A DNA stretch of 62,632 bases from positions 1 through 62,632 of the forward strand of contig NZ_JAJEPS010000016.1 in NCBI RefSeq assembly GCF_020686965.1, in the 5' to 3' direction. Shown here one piece after another: positions 52,162-62,181 of this stretch. The position numbers and the translations under genes were made by a program. Positions within the stretch are counted from its first letter, which is position 1. Each line of letters starts with the position of its first letter. The notes under the pieces were generated by a model. That model made no database searches, had not been told where the DNA came from, and worked only from the letters and a program-made list of their open reading frames with translations. Source of the DNA: Hominiventricola filiformis. Its GTDB lineage: Bacteria; Bacillota; Clostridia; Lachnospirales; Lachnospiraceae.

Positions 52162-52959
52162 TTATGCCTGTTTTTTATAGTCCAGTCGTATTTTATCCGC
52201 AATCAGGGCAATAAACTCTGAATTTGTCGGTTTTCCTTTTCCAACGCTCACGGTATATCCGAACAATCGGTCAATCGTATCCATCTTTCCTCTGCTCCAT
52301 GCAACTTCTATAGCATGCCGGATTGCACGCTCCACCCTGCTTGGTGTTGTCTGATGTCTCTTCGCAATCGTTGGATAAAGGATCTTGGTTATAGAATTCA
52401 GCATATTCATATCTTCGACTGCCATCATAATAGCATCTCTTAAGTACTGGTATCCTTTAATATGTGCAGGAACTCCAATCTCATGAATCATATCCGTAAC
52501 ATCCGTTTCCAAATTTCGCGTCTGGTAGACTGCTTTCGTCTCATAGGGTTCGATTTTTTTGATTTCTGCTTTTTTCCGCTGTCTGTTTTTAAGGTTCTGA
52601 ATGCGGTTCAGAAGCATTTCATGATCAAATGGCTTCATAATGTAATAACTGGCTCCCAGTAAAAACGCATCTTCCGTAATCCGTTCCTGTCCGATCGCTG
52701 AAATGACTACAAACTCAGGCTTCTTCTGAAGAGTCTTATCCTGTCCGATCTTCTCCATCACGGAAAGTCCATCCAATTTCGGCATAATAATGTCCAGCAG
52801 TACAATATCCGGCTCTTTCTCTTTAATCATCCGACAGGTTTCTTCTCCGTTATGGGCGATTCCGACGACTGCAAAATCGGAATCCTGCTTCAGTATATGA
52901 TCAAGGATTTCTGCCATCCTCTCATTATCATCCGCAATAGCCACATTCCACCTGCTCAT
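52162..52959 (-). CDS. spo0A: Sporulation master regulator Spo0A
   Basis: Response regulator controlling entry into sporulation. 265 aa. Receiver: Asp10-Asp11 and phospho-acceptor Asp56 in IVLLDIIMP, Lys in IMKPFD. The C-terminal Spo0A DNA-binding domain includes HIKGYQYLRDAIMMAVEDM, ITKILYPTIAKRHQTTPSRV (recognition helix) and ERAIRHAIEVAWSRG. GGAGGG precedes ATG 52959. An own promoter and a 0A box lie upstream. Confidence 0.97.
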   Translation of the reverse strand: MSRWNVAIADDNERMAEILDHILKQDSDFAVVGIAHNGEETCRMIKEKEPDIVLLDIIMPKLDGLSVMEKIGQDKTLQKKPEFVVISAIGQERITEDAFLLGASYYIMKPFDHEMLLNRIQNLKNRQRKKAEIKKIEPYETKAVYQTRNLETDVTDMIHEIGVPAHIKGYQYLRDAIMMAVEDMNMLNSITKILYPTIAKRHQTTPSRVERAIRHAIEVAWSRGKMDTIDRLFGYTVSVGKGKPTNSEFIALIADKIRLDYKKQA

Positions 52960-53036
52960 TCATAGCCCTCCTTTTTCCCATTTTCCTAGTCTCCTTTCTA
53001 CGGCATTATACATAATTCCTCAACATCCATAGAAAA

Positions 53037-53091
53037 ATTATAAAAAAGTAGTTTCATTCTTACAAGTATTATTTATCTGACTTTTTCGACA
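53037..53091 (-). promoter_or_regulatory. spo0A promoter and 0A box
   Basis: Minus strand TTGTAA (53065-53060), 17-nt spacer, TATAAT (53042-53037). TGTCGAA, the core Spo0A binding sequence, lies at 53091-53085, 20 nt upstream of the -35, consistent with autoregulation. Confidence 0.7.
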
Positions 53092-53118
53092 AATGCGTTA
53101 AGATTTCGCAAATTTTTT

Positions 53119-53163
53119 TGCAAAAAGAAACAGGCTGTCTGATTTGACAGTCTGTTTCTTTTT
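53119..53163. terminator. Terminator of the RND unit
   Basis: AAAGAAACAGGCTGTC pairs with GACAGTCTGTTTCTTTTT; T-tracts on both strands. Confidence 0.85.
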
Positions 53164-53172
53164 ATTCATTAT

Positions 53173-56100
53173 TTATTCCTGTTCCTGCGGAACCTCTTTT
53201 TTCTTTTTCCAGAAATAAAATCTATGCCAGCGCTCTTTACGCGTCTTCTTACTGGTACCGTATACCATCAGATAGAATACCGGCATCAGAAGAAGAATCA
53301 GCAGCGTGGAAGCCACAAGACCTCCGATAATAACCAGCGCCATTCCCTGCATCATAACAGCGCTTTCGCCGCCAATACCAAGGGCACTTGGTGTCATGGA
53401 AATAATGGTGGTCAGGGTTGTGATCAGAATCGGGCGAAGTCTCGTCTTACCGGATTCGATCAGGGCATCCTCAATATCCATTCTGCGGCGCAGCATATTC
53501 ACACCATCGACATAGAGAATACCATTATTTACAACCGTACCAACCAAAGTCAGCACGCCCATCAAACCTACCATACTGAAGTCTGTACCACTTAAGAATA
53601 CTAATCCAAACGCACCGATCAGACTGAATGGGATACTTAACATAACCATCAAAGAGAACTTTGGAGACTCAAACTGCATGGCCATAACAAGGAATACCAG
53701 GAATAATGCCATTGCAATGGCTTTTCCCATATCTCCGAACATATCATCCTGCATCTTATCCATCATGGTCTCTGCCTCACCTACACTGTCCGGCAGATCC
53801 AGCGTATTCAGGAACTCATCCATGGCATCCTGGATATCTGCTTTGTCATCAGAAAGGCAGGTAGCACTTACTGTAACGGTGTATTTTCCATCCATCTTCA
53901 TAATGGTCTGGGCTGCATCTGTATATTCCAGTGTTGCCATTTCAGAAAGGGGCACGCCTGCTACCTCTGTATCCAACAGCTGGGTGGCATTATCATAGGT
54001 TCCTTCCGGGAAAGAAAGATCTACATCATATTCTTCCCCATCCGATGTAACAGTCATGGCTTTTGTACCACTTAAGGTACTGTAAAGCATTCCGCCTACC
54101 TGCGTCGGTGTCAGTCCATGACTCATGGCACTTAACGGATCCACTACCACCCGAAGCTGCGTCGTGGACGCTCCTGCATCGGTAGACACATTCAGTACAC
54201 CTGGAATATTCCATGCTGCATCCTGAATCATTTCTGATGCATCTTTCACATCTTCCAGATTCACAGAACCAACGGTCAGAGTTGCACCGGAACCTGTCGT
54301 ACTGCTGCCCATGGACATGGAACTGGACATGGTGATATCAAGCTGCATATCCGAAACATTCTTTGTATCCTGCACCCATTGATCGACAACTTCCTGAGTC
54401 GTCATCTTTCTGTCATCTTTCAAGGTTGCGGAAATGGTTGCAGAACCTGCGGAAGCCGTCAACGTATAGCTTTCCACATTTTCATCTGCTGCCACCAGAT
54501 CTTCAATCTGGACGATTTGCTCATTGACTACCTCGACACGGGTTCCCGGCCGGAACGTAGCAGTCACAGAGATCATTCCTTCATCCATGGTCGGCATGGA
54601 AACAATATTTGTCATGCTCAGAATCCAGAAAGAAGCCACCAGCAGAAGCACAGCTGTCAGAAGGCAGGTTTTCTTCTTATGCAGAAGTTTCCGCTCCACA
54701 TGATCGTATTTTTCTTTGATTTTATCAAGGAAGACATTCAGCCGCAGTTCCTTTTTCTGTGTTGGTTTATACAGTTTAAAGAACAGCGGAACCAGTGTAA
54801 TCGCAGAAATCAGGGAAGCTACCATCGAAAATACAATGGTCAGACCCAGCTGCATGAAAATCTGTCCTGTCATACCGCCCGAGAAGCAAAGAGGCAGATA
54901 AACAACAACGGTTGTAATCGTAGATGCCACGATGGATGCTACTACCTCCGTCGTACCCTGCAGCGCTGCTTCTGAAAAATCCGGTACCCGGTCATTAGCA
55001 CGGAAACAGCTCTCAATCACGACACTGGAACTGTCGACCATCATACCGATGGCAATCACCAGACCTCCCAGAGTCATGATATTCAGAGAAAATCCCATCA
55101 TTGACATGACAATCACTGTCATCAACAAAGAGATCGGCATGGAGCATCCGACGATAATCGACGCTTTCCAATCTCCGAAAAAGATAAACAGTACAATCAT
55201 GGAAAGGATAACACCCAGTGCCAAAGTGCTTCCAACAGAACTAAGAGATTCCATAATCATATCGGAGGCATCATAGGTAGCCGCAACTACAATGTTATCA
55301 TTTTGCTCCTGAATATCATTCATGGTTTCTTTTACAGAATTTACCATGCCGATAGTGCTGGCACTCTGGTTCTTGGTCATGCTGACCGTTACTGTGTCTT
55401 CTCCATTGTATCTTGCGATGCTATCTGCATCTTTCACAGTCCATTCTACATCTGCCACATCAGACAGCTGAATCAGGCTTCCCGTTGCTGTGCGCAACGG
55501 AATCTTCCGGAGTGCCTGCACGGTATCTGTATCAGCTGTACTGATCACACTGATGGACTGACTGCCCTGATCTACAGAACCAAGGGGGATCGTAAAGTCA
55601 GAGGCTTTCATGTACTGGGCAATGGAGTTCATATCCAGTCCGTACTGATTCATCTCGTCTCTATTAAGTTCTACCTTTATATGCTGTTCCTGACCTCCAG
55701 ATACGGTTACCTGCGCCACCGTACTCAGTGCTTCCAGTTCCGGAACCACATCCTGCTTTACAAATGCAAGTGCATCTGTTCCGTCCGTTGTGCTGACAGA
55801 ATAAGAAATACTCGGCATAGAATCCATGTTCATCTCGATGATCATCGGATCCTGCGCATCATCCGGCAGATCTCCCTTTACCTGGTCAAGTGCTGCCCTC
55901 AAATCAAGATAGGCATCATTCACATTCTGGTCATAATCATACTGCAGAAGAACCATAGAAACATTTTCCATGGAACGCGAAGTAATAGATTTTACACCAC
56001 TTAAACTTCCTGCCTTATCCTCAATAATACTGGTAACCAGATCATCTACCGACTCGGAATCCGCACCTGGATAGACCGTATATACGATCTTCATCGGCAT

Positions 56101-56226
56101 TTCCATATCCGGCATCAGTTCCAGACGAAGCCCCATCAGAGATGAAAATCCGAAAACAAACAGTGCCAGAACCGCCAGAAGTGTGGATACAGGTCGTTTT
56201 AATACTAACCTCGTCAATCGATTCAT
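53173..56226 (-). CDS. Efflux RND transporter permease (AcrB/HAE-like)
   Basis: 1017 aa with two six-helix repeats around two large exported loops. Typical segments: LKRPVSTLLAVLALFVFGF with helix 1, ELMPDMEMPMKIVYTVYPGA, LGGLVIAIGMMVDSSSVVIE, TTIISMTPSALGIGGESAVM at the end. Proton-driven export of drugs, lipids or peptides in Gram-positive bacteria. Start overlaps the adaptor stop by 1 nt. Probably controlled by the divergent two-component system. Confidence 0.93.
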   Translation of the reverse strand: MNRLTRLVLKRPVSTLLAVLALFVFGFSSLMGLRLELMPDMEMPMKIVYTVYPGADSESVDDLVTSIIEDKAGSLSGVKSITSRSMENVSMVLLQYDYDQNVNDAYLDLRAALDQVKGDLPDDAQDPMIIEMNMDSMPSISYSVSTTDGTDALAFVKQDVVPELEALSTVAQVTVSGGQEQHIKVELNRDEMNQYGLDMNSIAQYMKASDFTIPLGSVDQGSQSISVISTADTDTVQALRKIPLRTATGSLIQLSDVADVEWTVKDADSIARYNGEDTVTVSMTKNQSASTIGMVNSVKETMNDIQEQNDNIVVAATYDASDMIMESLSSVGSTLALGVILSMIVLFIFFGDWKASIIVGCSMPISLLMTVIVMSMMGFSLNIMTLGGLVIAIGMMVDSSSVVIESCFRANDRVPDFSEAALQGTTEVVASIVASTITTVVVYLPLCFSGGMTGQIFMQLGLTIVFSMVASLISAITLVPLFFKLYKPTQKKELRLNVFLDKIKEKYDHVERKLLHKKKTCLLTAVLLLVASFWILSMTNIVSMPTMDEGMISVTATFRPGTRVEVVNEQIVQIEDLVAADENVESYTLTASAGSATISATLKDDRKMTTQEVVDQWVQDTKNVSDMQLDITMSSSMSMGSSTTGSGATLTVGSVNLEDVKDASEMIQDAAWNIPGVLNVSTDAGASTTQLRVVVDPLSAMSHGLTPTQVGGMLYSTLSGTKAMTVTSDGEEYDVDLSFPEGTYDNATQLLDTEVAGVPLSEMATLEYTDAAQTIMKMDGKYTVTVSATCLSDDKADIQDAMDEFLNTLDLPDSVGEAETMMDKMQDDMFGDMGKAIAMALFLVFLVMAMQFESPKFSLMVMLSIPFSLIGAFGLVFLSGTDFSMVGLMGVLTLVGTVVNNGILYVDGVNMLRRRMDIEDALIESGKTRLRPILITTLTTIISMTPSALGIGGESAVMMQGMALVIIGGLVASTLLILLLMPVFYLMVYGTSKKTRKERWHRFYFWKKKKEVPQEQE

Positions 56227-57941
56227 TATTCAGCAGCCTCCTCATCTGAAGCACTGTTGTCAGTTTTCTCATTTTCAGCCGCTGCATCTGCGGGTGTATC
56301 CTCTGTAGCCTCTTCTTTCGCTGCGTCTTCTTCCTGCTCCGGCGATGCCACCGATTCGCCGTTCAGAGACACGATCTCGGCATCTGCACCATTTCTCAGC
56401 TTGGAAGACCAGTTGCTGACTACCAGGCTGTCTGCGTCAAGTCCATCTTCGATAATCGCATGGTCATCATCCATAAGGCCTACCGTGACCGAAGTACGCA
56501 CCAGTTTATTATCTACCACACAGTAAACATAGGCATCTCCTCCGGAAAAATAAAGAGCATCGAAGGGAACCAGCGTACTGCCGTCTTCTTTCTCGGTAGT
56601 TGCACTGACTTTCACAGATACACCATTCGGAAGTTTATCCCCTGCTCCAGGAATGGTTGCTTTCACCTGGAAGAGCTTCGTCTGCTGTCCTGCCATGGTT
56701 CCAATCTCTGTGATAGTGCCGTCAAAAGTCTCTCCATTTCTCTCTACGGTCACATGGTCACCTACATTCATCGTATTCTTTGCCTTTTCTGTTACATTGA
56801 AGGTAACCGTCATGGAATCTTTATTGGAAATAATGTAAGCCGGATTTCCAGCTGCTGCCATATCTTCTTTCTTTACATTGGCTGCCTCTACCACACCACT
56901 GATCGGTGCTTTCACCGTATAGAAATCTAACTGCATCTTTGCAGAATCCACGCCAACAGATGCTGCCTGAAGCTGTGCGACGTATGTAGCGTCGGTCTCC
57001 GGGTAAACTTCGTTCTGGGTAATGGAGTAGGTCTGCTCTGCAGTGTTCAGGTTATCCTGAATCGTATCTTTTCCATCTTTCAGCTGCTCAATACCGGATT
57101 TTAACTGGGTCTTGCCACTCTCGATGGAATTTAATGCTGCCTGAGCAGTGCTTAAGCCCTGTTTCGCAATGGCAAGCTGGGAAGAAGTGGCTGTAATTTC
57201 AGTTGTCGTATCTTTAATAGTTTCGGTTAAAGCAGCTACATCTTTTGTAAGCTCTTCTTTTTCTTTCTGTAAATCTGTTTTTTCTTCACTATCATCAGTC
57301 AAAGTTCCAAGTTTATCATCAATTTCCTGAATTCTCTTTGTTTTAGTATCACTACTCTCCTGTGCATCTGCAAGTGCATTTTTCTGCACCCCCAACGCCT
57401 CTGTCAACTGATCTACTGTAGCTTGCGTCGTTGTTACCTGTTTAGACGCAGTTCCTTTCTGCTCCCGCAGTTTATCCAGATCGTCTTCCATATCATCAAT
57501 GCTGTCGTCCGCATCACTCAGTTTTTCTTTTAACTGGCGGATCTGCTCTTCTGTCTGATAATTCTGCAGATCTCGTGATCCACTGGTAGCCGCGGTCACT
57601 CCTGCCTCTGCCTGACTATAAGAAGCTTCTGCACTCTTCATCTGAAGCTGAGCTGCCTCATCATCGATTTTAAACAGCACATCGCCTTCCTTTACCGTAT
57701 CTCCCACCTCAAAATAGGCAGCAGTAACTGTTCCGGATACTTTCGGAGTCACATATACCTGCTGCTGTGGTTCTACCGTTCCTATGTAAGTTGTATCATT
57801 TGTCAGCTCTCCTGTCGTAGGATTTTCCACCTCTACAGCAACCTTGCTGATCTCTGTCTTTTCTTCTTTTTTACCACAGGCAACTGTGGACATACTCAGA
57901 GTCATAATGATTCCCATTGCTATGAGTCTTTTTCTATTCAT
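56226..57941 (-). CDS. RND efflux periplasmic-adaptor-like lipoprotein (HlyD/MFP family)
   Basis: 571 aa. Lipobox STVAC; N-terminal barrel-sandwich (GTVEPQQQVYVTPKVSGTVT, GDTVKEGDVLFKIDD); an unusually long coiled-coil at about 95-300 (LKEKLSDADDSIDDMEDDLD, KKELTKDVAALTETIKDTTT-like repeats); second lipoyl half FYTVKAPISGVVEAANVKKE; acidic tail. AGGAGG is 1 nt from ATG 57950 but 10 nt from ATG 57941, which is preferred. It feeds the RND permease downstream. Confidence 0.9.
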   Translation of the reverse strand: MNRKRLIAMGIIMTLSMSTVACGKKEEKTEISKVAVEVENPTTGELTNDTTYIGTVEPQQQVYVTPKVSGTVTAAYFEVGDTVKEGDVLFKIDDEAAQLQMKSAEASYSQAEAGVTAATSGSRDLQNYQTEEQIRQLKEKLSDADDSIDDMEDDLDKLREQKGTASKQVTTTQATVDQLTEALGVQKNALADAQESSDTKTKRIQEIDDKLGTLTDDSEEKTDLQKEKEELTKDVAALTETIKDTTTEITATSSQLAIAKQGLSTAQAALNSIESGKTQLKSGIEQLKDGKDTIQDNLNTAEQTYSITQNEVYPETDATYVAQLQAASVGVDSAKMQLDFYTVKAPISGVVEAANVKKEDMAAAGNPAYIISNKDSMTVTFNVTEKAKNTMNVGDHVTVERNGETFDGTITEIGTMAGQQTKLFQVKATIPGAGDKLPNGVSVKVSATTEKEDGSTLVPFDALYFSGGDAYVYCVVDNKLVRTSVTVGLMDDDHAIIEDGLDADSLVVSNWSSKLRNGADAEIVSLNGESVASPEQEEDAAKEEATEDTPADAAAENEKTDNSASDEEAAE

Positions 57942-57983
57942 TCTCGTCATTCCTCCTTGTTTCGTTATTTTAGCCTCGCCCAG

Positions 57984-57989
57984 ATTATA
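57984..57989 (-). promoter_or_regulatory. Likely -10 of the RND operon
   Basis: Perfect TATAAT on the minus strand 42 nt before the adaptor start, with no good -35, which fits an activator-dependent promoter. The rest of the 185-nt divergent gap is A+T-rich. Confidence 0.45.
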
Positions 57990-58126
57990 CCAGTTTTTTT
58001 AACAAAATATAAATTTATGTCACATGAAATTCTTTTTTTTATTCATACTCCGTTCACAATCATTCTATATGATATTGTACAATTGTTAAACTGCAATTTA
58101 TAAATCATTTTAAGTGAGGTGTATCT

Positions 58127-58801
58127 ATGTTTCATATTTTAGTTGTCGAAGACGATCAGGCCCTGAACAAATTAATCTGCAGGGTTTTAAATAAAAATGG
58201 CTATGAGACTTCCGTTGCTTTTGATGGAGAGCAGGCACTCGAAATGCTGGATCAGACCTATATTGATCTCATTGTCACTGATCTGATGATGCCGCGCATG
58301 GATGGATATGATCTGACCAAAGCACTCCGTGACAGCGGTTATCAGCTCCCGATTCTGGTCGTGACTGCCAAAGATACTTTTCCGGATAAGGCAAAAGGAT
58401 TTAAACTCGGCATTGACGACTACATGGTAAAACCCATTGATGTCAATGAACTGCTCCTCCGTGTGGAAGCACTCCTCCGCCGGGCAAAAATTATCTATGA
58501 AAAAAAGCTGGAGTTCGACCACGTCTGCCTGGATTATATTAACCTGACCGTTACGATCGATGAAAAATCCCAGATTCTTCCACAGAAAGAGTTTCAGCTT
58601 CTTTATAAACTGCTCTCTTTCCCGAACCATACTTTTACCAGACAACAGATTATGGACGAGCTGTGGGGTTACGATTCCGAAACGGATATCCGTACGGTAG
58701 ATGTGCATATCAACCGTCTGCGGGATCGTTTCCGGGATATTCCTTATTTTCAGATTCAGACCGTCCGGGGTCTTGGATATAAGGGGATCATCGAAAAATG
58801 A
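58127..58801 (+). CDS. OmpR-family response regulator
   Basis: 224 aa. Receiver with Asp9/Asp10 and phospho-acceptor Asp52 (IVTDLMMPRMDG), Lys in YMVKPIDV; C-terminal winged helix (FQLLYKLLSFPNHTFTRQQI, ETDIRTVDVHINRLRDRF, TVRGLGYKG). Stop overlaps the kinase start (ATGA). Divergent from the RND operon, its likely target. Confidence 0.93.
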   Translation: MFHILVVEDDQALNKLICRVLNKNGYETSVAFDGEQALEMLDQTYIDLIVTDLMMPRMDGYDLTKALRDSGYQLPILVVTAKDTFPDKAKGFKLGIDDYMVKPIDVNELLLRVEALLRRAKIIYEKKLEFDHVCLDYINLTVTIDEKSQILPQKEFQLLYKLLSFPNHTFTRQQIMDELWGYDSETDIRTVDVHINRLRDRFRDIPYFQIQTVRGLGYKGIIEK

Positions 58802-59874
58802 AAAAGAATTTTTATTCCATCTGGATGAGAGTTGTTCTCTGCTGTTTCTGGGTAATGATCTGTACTTTCCTGATTATCGGATTTACCATCCATTTTATGA
58901 ACCGGTTAAATATATGGAATTTATTTCCACTTCCGATCACCGGTCTGCATTTCATTATCCTGCTGGCTCTTGTTGCACTAGTTCTCGGAATGTTTATCAG
59001 CGTGTTCATTTTCCGCTATGCGCTGAATCCCGTTTCCGAGCTTTCGAAAGCTATGCAGAAAGTGGCCGACGGTGATTATACGGTAAAATTGGATGTTCCC
59101 GGAAACAAAAGCGAGATTTACGAACTTTTAAACAATTTTAATGTGATGGTACAGGAGCTGAATAGTACGGAAACATTGCATTCTGACTTTATCTCTAATG
59201 TTTCCCATGAGTTCAAGACCCCCCTTGCCACCATCACCGGCTATGCGACTCTCCTGCAGGACGACACCCTCACGCCCCAGGAACGGAATGAATATATAGA
59301 AACCATCATTACCAGTGCAAGAGAGCTTTCCAAAATGACAGGAAATATTTTGAGCCTTTCCCGCCTGGAAAATCAGACTATTATCACTGATCAGGAAGAT
59401 TTCCGGGTGGATGAACAGATCCGTTGGATCATCTTAAGAGCCGAATCCGCCTGGTCTGCAAAGAATCTGGTTCTTGAACCGGAGCTTGATAAAATCACAT
59501 GGTATGGAAATCAGGAACTGACTTCCCATATCTGGAGTAATCTCATTGATAATGCTATCAAATTCACTCCAGCAGGAGGGGAAATTACCATCAAAGCCTC
59601 CATGGATGAAGAATGGCTGACGGTCAGTGTGCAGGATTCCGGTATCGGTATCCCACCGGATATTCAGTCCCGGATTTTCGACAAGTTTTATCAGGGTGAT
59701 ACGTCCCATAAGAAAAAGGGCAACGGTCTGGGACTTGCACTTGTCCATCAGATCGTCACCCTTTACGGTGGTCATATAACATTAGAAAGCATTCCGGATC
59801 TTGGCAGTACCTTTACCGTCTGCCTGCCGGCACATCCTTCTTCTGAGCTGGAATCTTCACTCCCTTTACCTTAA
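58798..59874 (+). CDS. Sensor histidine kinase
   Basis: 358 aa. Two N-terminal helices (about 12-34 and 51-72) with only about 15 residues between them, so signals are probably sensed in the membrane. HAMP (about 73-125), H-box FISNVSHEFKTPLATITGYA with His137, N-box IDNAIKFTPAGGEI, G-boxes DSGIGIPPDIQ and GNGLGLALVHQI. The last 62 nt overlap the 3' end of convergent glgB. Confidence 0.93.
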   Translation: MKKNFYSIWMRVVLCCFWVMICTFLIIGFTIHFMNRLNIWNLFPLPITGLHFIILLALVALVLGMFISVFIFRYALNPVSELSKAMQKVADGDYTVKLDVPGNKSEIYELLNNFNVMVQELNSTETLHSDFISNVSHEFKTPLATITGYATLLQDDTLTPQERNEYIETIITSARELSKMTGNILSLSRLENQTIITDQEDFRVDEQIRWIILRAESAWSAKNLVLEPELDKITWYGNQELTSHIWSNLIDNAIKFTPAGGEITIKASMDEEWLTVSVQDSGIGIPPDIQSRIFDKFYQGDTSHKKKGNGLGLALVHQIVTLYGGHITLESIPDLGSTFTVCLPAHPSSELESSLPLP

Positions 59875-61666
59875 ACATTCTCGCAGTAAATGGCGGCAGA
59901 TCTGCATACAGGGTCTGCGGCCATTTTCTGTGTTCTTCATCTACAATACGGAAATTCTGATCCTCTGGTGATGTATTTCCGCCAAATTTCTTCCAGTCCG
60001 TGTTAAGCAGTTCTTCCAGTTCGTAATACATAGGCAGACCCACCGGAAAATCCTTCCAGAACTGATCTGATAGATTCATCACTGTCACAATGGTCTCTCC
60101 GCCAGCCCGGCGTTCCCATGCATAGGTCACATAATCTGCCGCATCTACTTCCAACCATTCAAAACAGTCCTGATTATATTCTCCATCATACAGTGCCCGT
60201 TCCTCCAGATAAAGATGCGCAAGCTTCGCATAGAAATGATGGAAGGCATCATGAAGTGGATACTTCAGGATATCCCAGTCCTGTTCCCTTGTCTCATCCC
60301 ATTCACGAAACTGTGCGAATTCATTACCCATGAAATTCAGTTTCTTTCCTGGATGTGCATAGACATAGGTATAAAATGCCTTTGCCTGCGGGAATTTATT
60401 CTCATAATTTCCCCACATTTTCTGGATAATCGTGGCCTTGCCGTGTACTACTTCATCATGAGAGAAGGGCAGCAGGAACAGATCACTGTAAAAATACATC
60501 ATGGAAAAGCTGAGTTTGTGATAGTCATAAGGGCGATACACCGGAGCTGTCTGGAAGAAGCGCAGTGTATCATTCATAAATCCCATATCCCATTTATAAT
60601 CAAATCCCAGGCCATCGTATTCTGTCGGTGCCGTTACTTTCGGAAAATCTGTGGAATCCTCTGCCATCAGAATAGCAGACGGATGCAGCTTATGGAGGCC
60701 TGCATTCATATTTCTCAAAAATTCCACTGCACGCTCATTGACACCTCTTGCCGGATCACCATTCCAGTAAATGGCACGGCTGATGGCATCCATGCGGATT
60801 CCGTCAAAATGAAATTCTGTCAGCCAGTAATTCGCGGCACTCTGCAGAAAACTTCTGACTTCTCCACGACTGTGCATAAAATTCATCGTTCCCCACTCAC
60901 TGTAGGCGGTATCCGGATGGGGAAACTCATATAGAGGCGTTCCGTCAAAATTCAGAAGACCATAATCATCCATAGCGAAGTGTACCGGCACAAAATCTGT
61001 AAACACACCTATTCCATTTTCATGACAGAGTTCTACCAGTTTTTTCAACTGCTGTGGCGTTCCATAACGGGACGTCGGTGCGAAAAATCCAGTATTCTGA
61101 TATCCCCAGGAACAATCCGCCGGATGTTCCGATAATGGCAGAAATTCAATATAATTGAATCCCATTTTCTTCAGATAAGGAATCAGTTCTTCTGCCAGTT
61201 CTTCATAATTATACCAGCTGCCATCCTCTTTTTGTTTCCAGGAGCCTGCATGCAGCTCATAGATATTCATAGGATTGTTATAGTTCTTTTCCGTATTCTG
61301 GTTGTTAGTCCACTCATCATCTGCAAATTTCCAGTTTTCATCTACAATCCTGGATGCAAAACCCGGACGCAGTTCCATCAACATCCCATAAGGATCACAG
61401 TGATACACCACGTTCCCCTGTGCATCCGTGATTGCATATTTGTAATACATACCCGCTTCTGCATCCTGCACGGTTACTTCAAACACTCCGGGATTCTCTT
61501 TCTGTTTCATCTCCAGCAGTTCCCATCCGCTGAAATCTCCCTGCAGCTCCACCTTTGCTGCATTGGGTGCATAGACCCGGAATATGGCTCCCTTCTTTAA
61601 TAGATGCGCACCAAAATATTTGTAGGCATAAAATACCTTTCCCTGTAAAAATTCCTGAAAATTCAT
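59813..61666 (-). CDS. glgB: 1,4-alpha-glucan branching enzyme
   Basis: Introduces alpha-1,6 branches into glycogen. 617 aa, CBM48 (FRVYAPNAAKVELQGDFSGW) plus GH13_9 barrel: DFVPVHFAMDDYGL, FDGIRMDAISRAIYWN (nucleophile), MAEDSTDFP (acid/base), FSHDEVVHGK. ATG 61666 after GGGGG gives the family N-terminus; the frame from 61837 includes the promoter. The 3' end runs 62 nt into the histidine kinase gene. Confidence 0.95.
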   Translation of the reverse strand: MNFQEFLQGKVFYAYKYFGAHLLKKGAIFRVYAPNAAKVELQGDFSGWELLEMKQKENPGVFEVTVQDAEAGMYYKYAITDAQGNVVYHCDPYGMLMELRPGFASRIVDENWKFADDEWTNNQNTEKNYNNPMNIYELHAGSWKQKEDGSWYNYEELAEELIPYLKKMGFNYIEFLPLSEHPADCSWGYQNTGFFAPTSRYGTPQQLKKLVELCHENGIGVFTDFVPVHFAMDDYGLLNFDGTPLYEFPHPDTAYSEWGTMNFMHSRGEVRSFLQSAANYWLTEFHFDGIRMDAISRAIYWNGDPARGVNERAVEFLRNMNAGLHKLHPSAILMAEDSTDFPKVTAPTEYDGLGFDYKWDMGFMNDTLRFFQTAPVYRPYDYHKLSFSMMYFYSDLFLLPFSHDEVVHGKATIIQKMWGNYENKFPQAKAFYTYVYAHPGKKLNFMGNEFAQFREWDETREQDWDILKYPLHDAFHHFYAKLAHLYLEERALYDGEYNQDCFEWLEVDAADYVTYAWERRAGGETIVTVMNLSDQFWKDFPVGLPMYYELEELLNTDWKKFGGNTSPEDQNFRIVDEEHRKWPQTLYADLPPFTARMFKVKGVKIPAQKKDVPAGRR

Positions 61667-62181
61667 ACTTTTCCCCCGTATGAGCTTTTCTTTTATTGTA
61701 TCGAAAATAATGGGGATATACAAGATACAAAGACAGGATTTTCGTCTTATTCCTGCAGAGCATTTCGAATGAGCTTCCGGCTCGCCTCCTGTTTCCCGTA
61801 TGAGGATTTGAGCCTTCCGCTGATGATAGAATACCAAAGATTTCCGTTAAGAACTATCATGATCAGGTGAATTCACTTGACACTCCCCATAGCTAATGCT
61901 CATGTTCGGTAAAGAAGCAAACAGAAAAAAAGAGAAAGACTACCAGCCCCAAAACTATTCCATACAGTAAAGGGACAAGTTATACACTCCTTGTATTTAA
62001 TGATTACGATAGAGAAAGCATAGAATAAATGATATAATTTTAAATGCCTTTATATGAACACTTAAAGTGCAGAAAAACAAGCAATTTCATAAATGTTATT
62101 ATTTTGAGCGCAAATGTAAAGCAATGTTGATAGAAAAAATTGTTTATTTTATTTAAAATTGCTCTTAAAGGAGGACACAAA
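61667..62181. other. Intergenic region between glgB and the XRE regulator
   Basis: Holds a good minus-strand glgB promoter, TTGTAT (61723-61718), 17 nt, TACAAT (61700-61695). A minus-strand hairpin GGCTC-CCTC ... GAGG-GAGCC lies near 61770-61812 and TGATAG/CTATCA pairs near 61824-61857. A short hydrophobic frame (61893-61979, minus) has no start codon. For the XRE gene TTGATA near 62126 with TATTTA 17 nt later is a weak promoter candidate. Confidence 0.5.

Noticed and set aside
61893..61979. 28-codon hydrophobic frame (minus) ending LFFSVCFFTEHEH
   Set aside because: Looks like a small membrane peptide but has no start codon after the preceding stop; may be a remnant.
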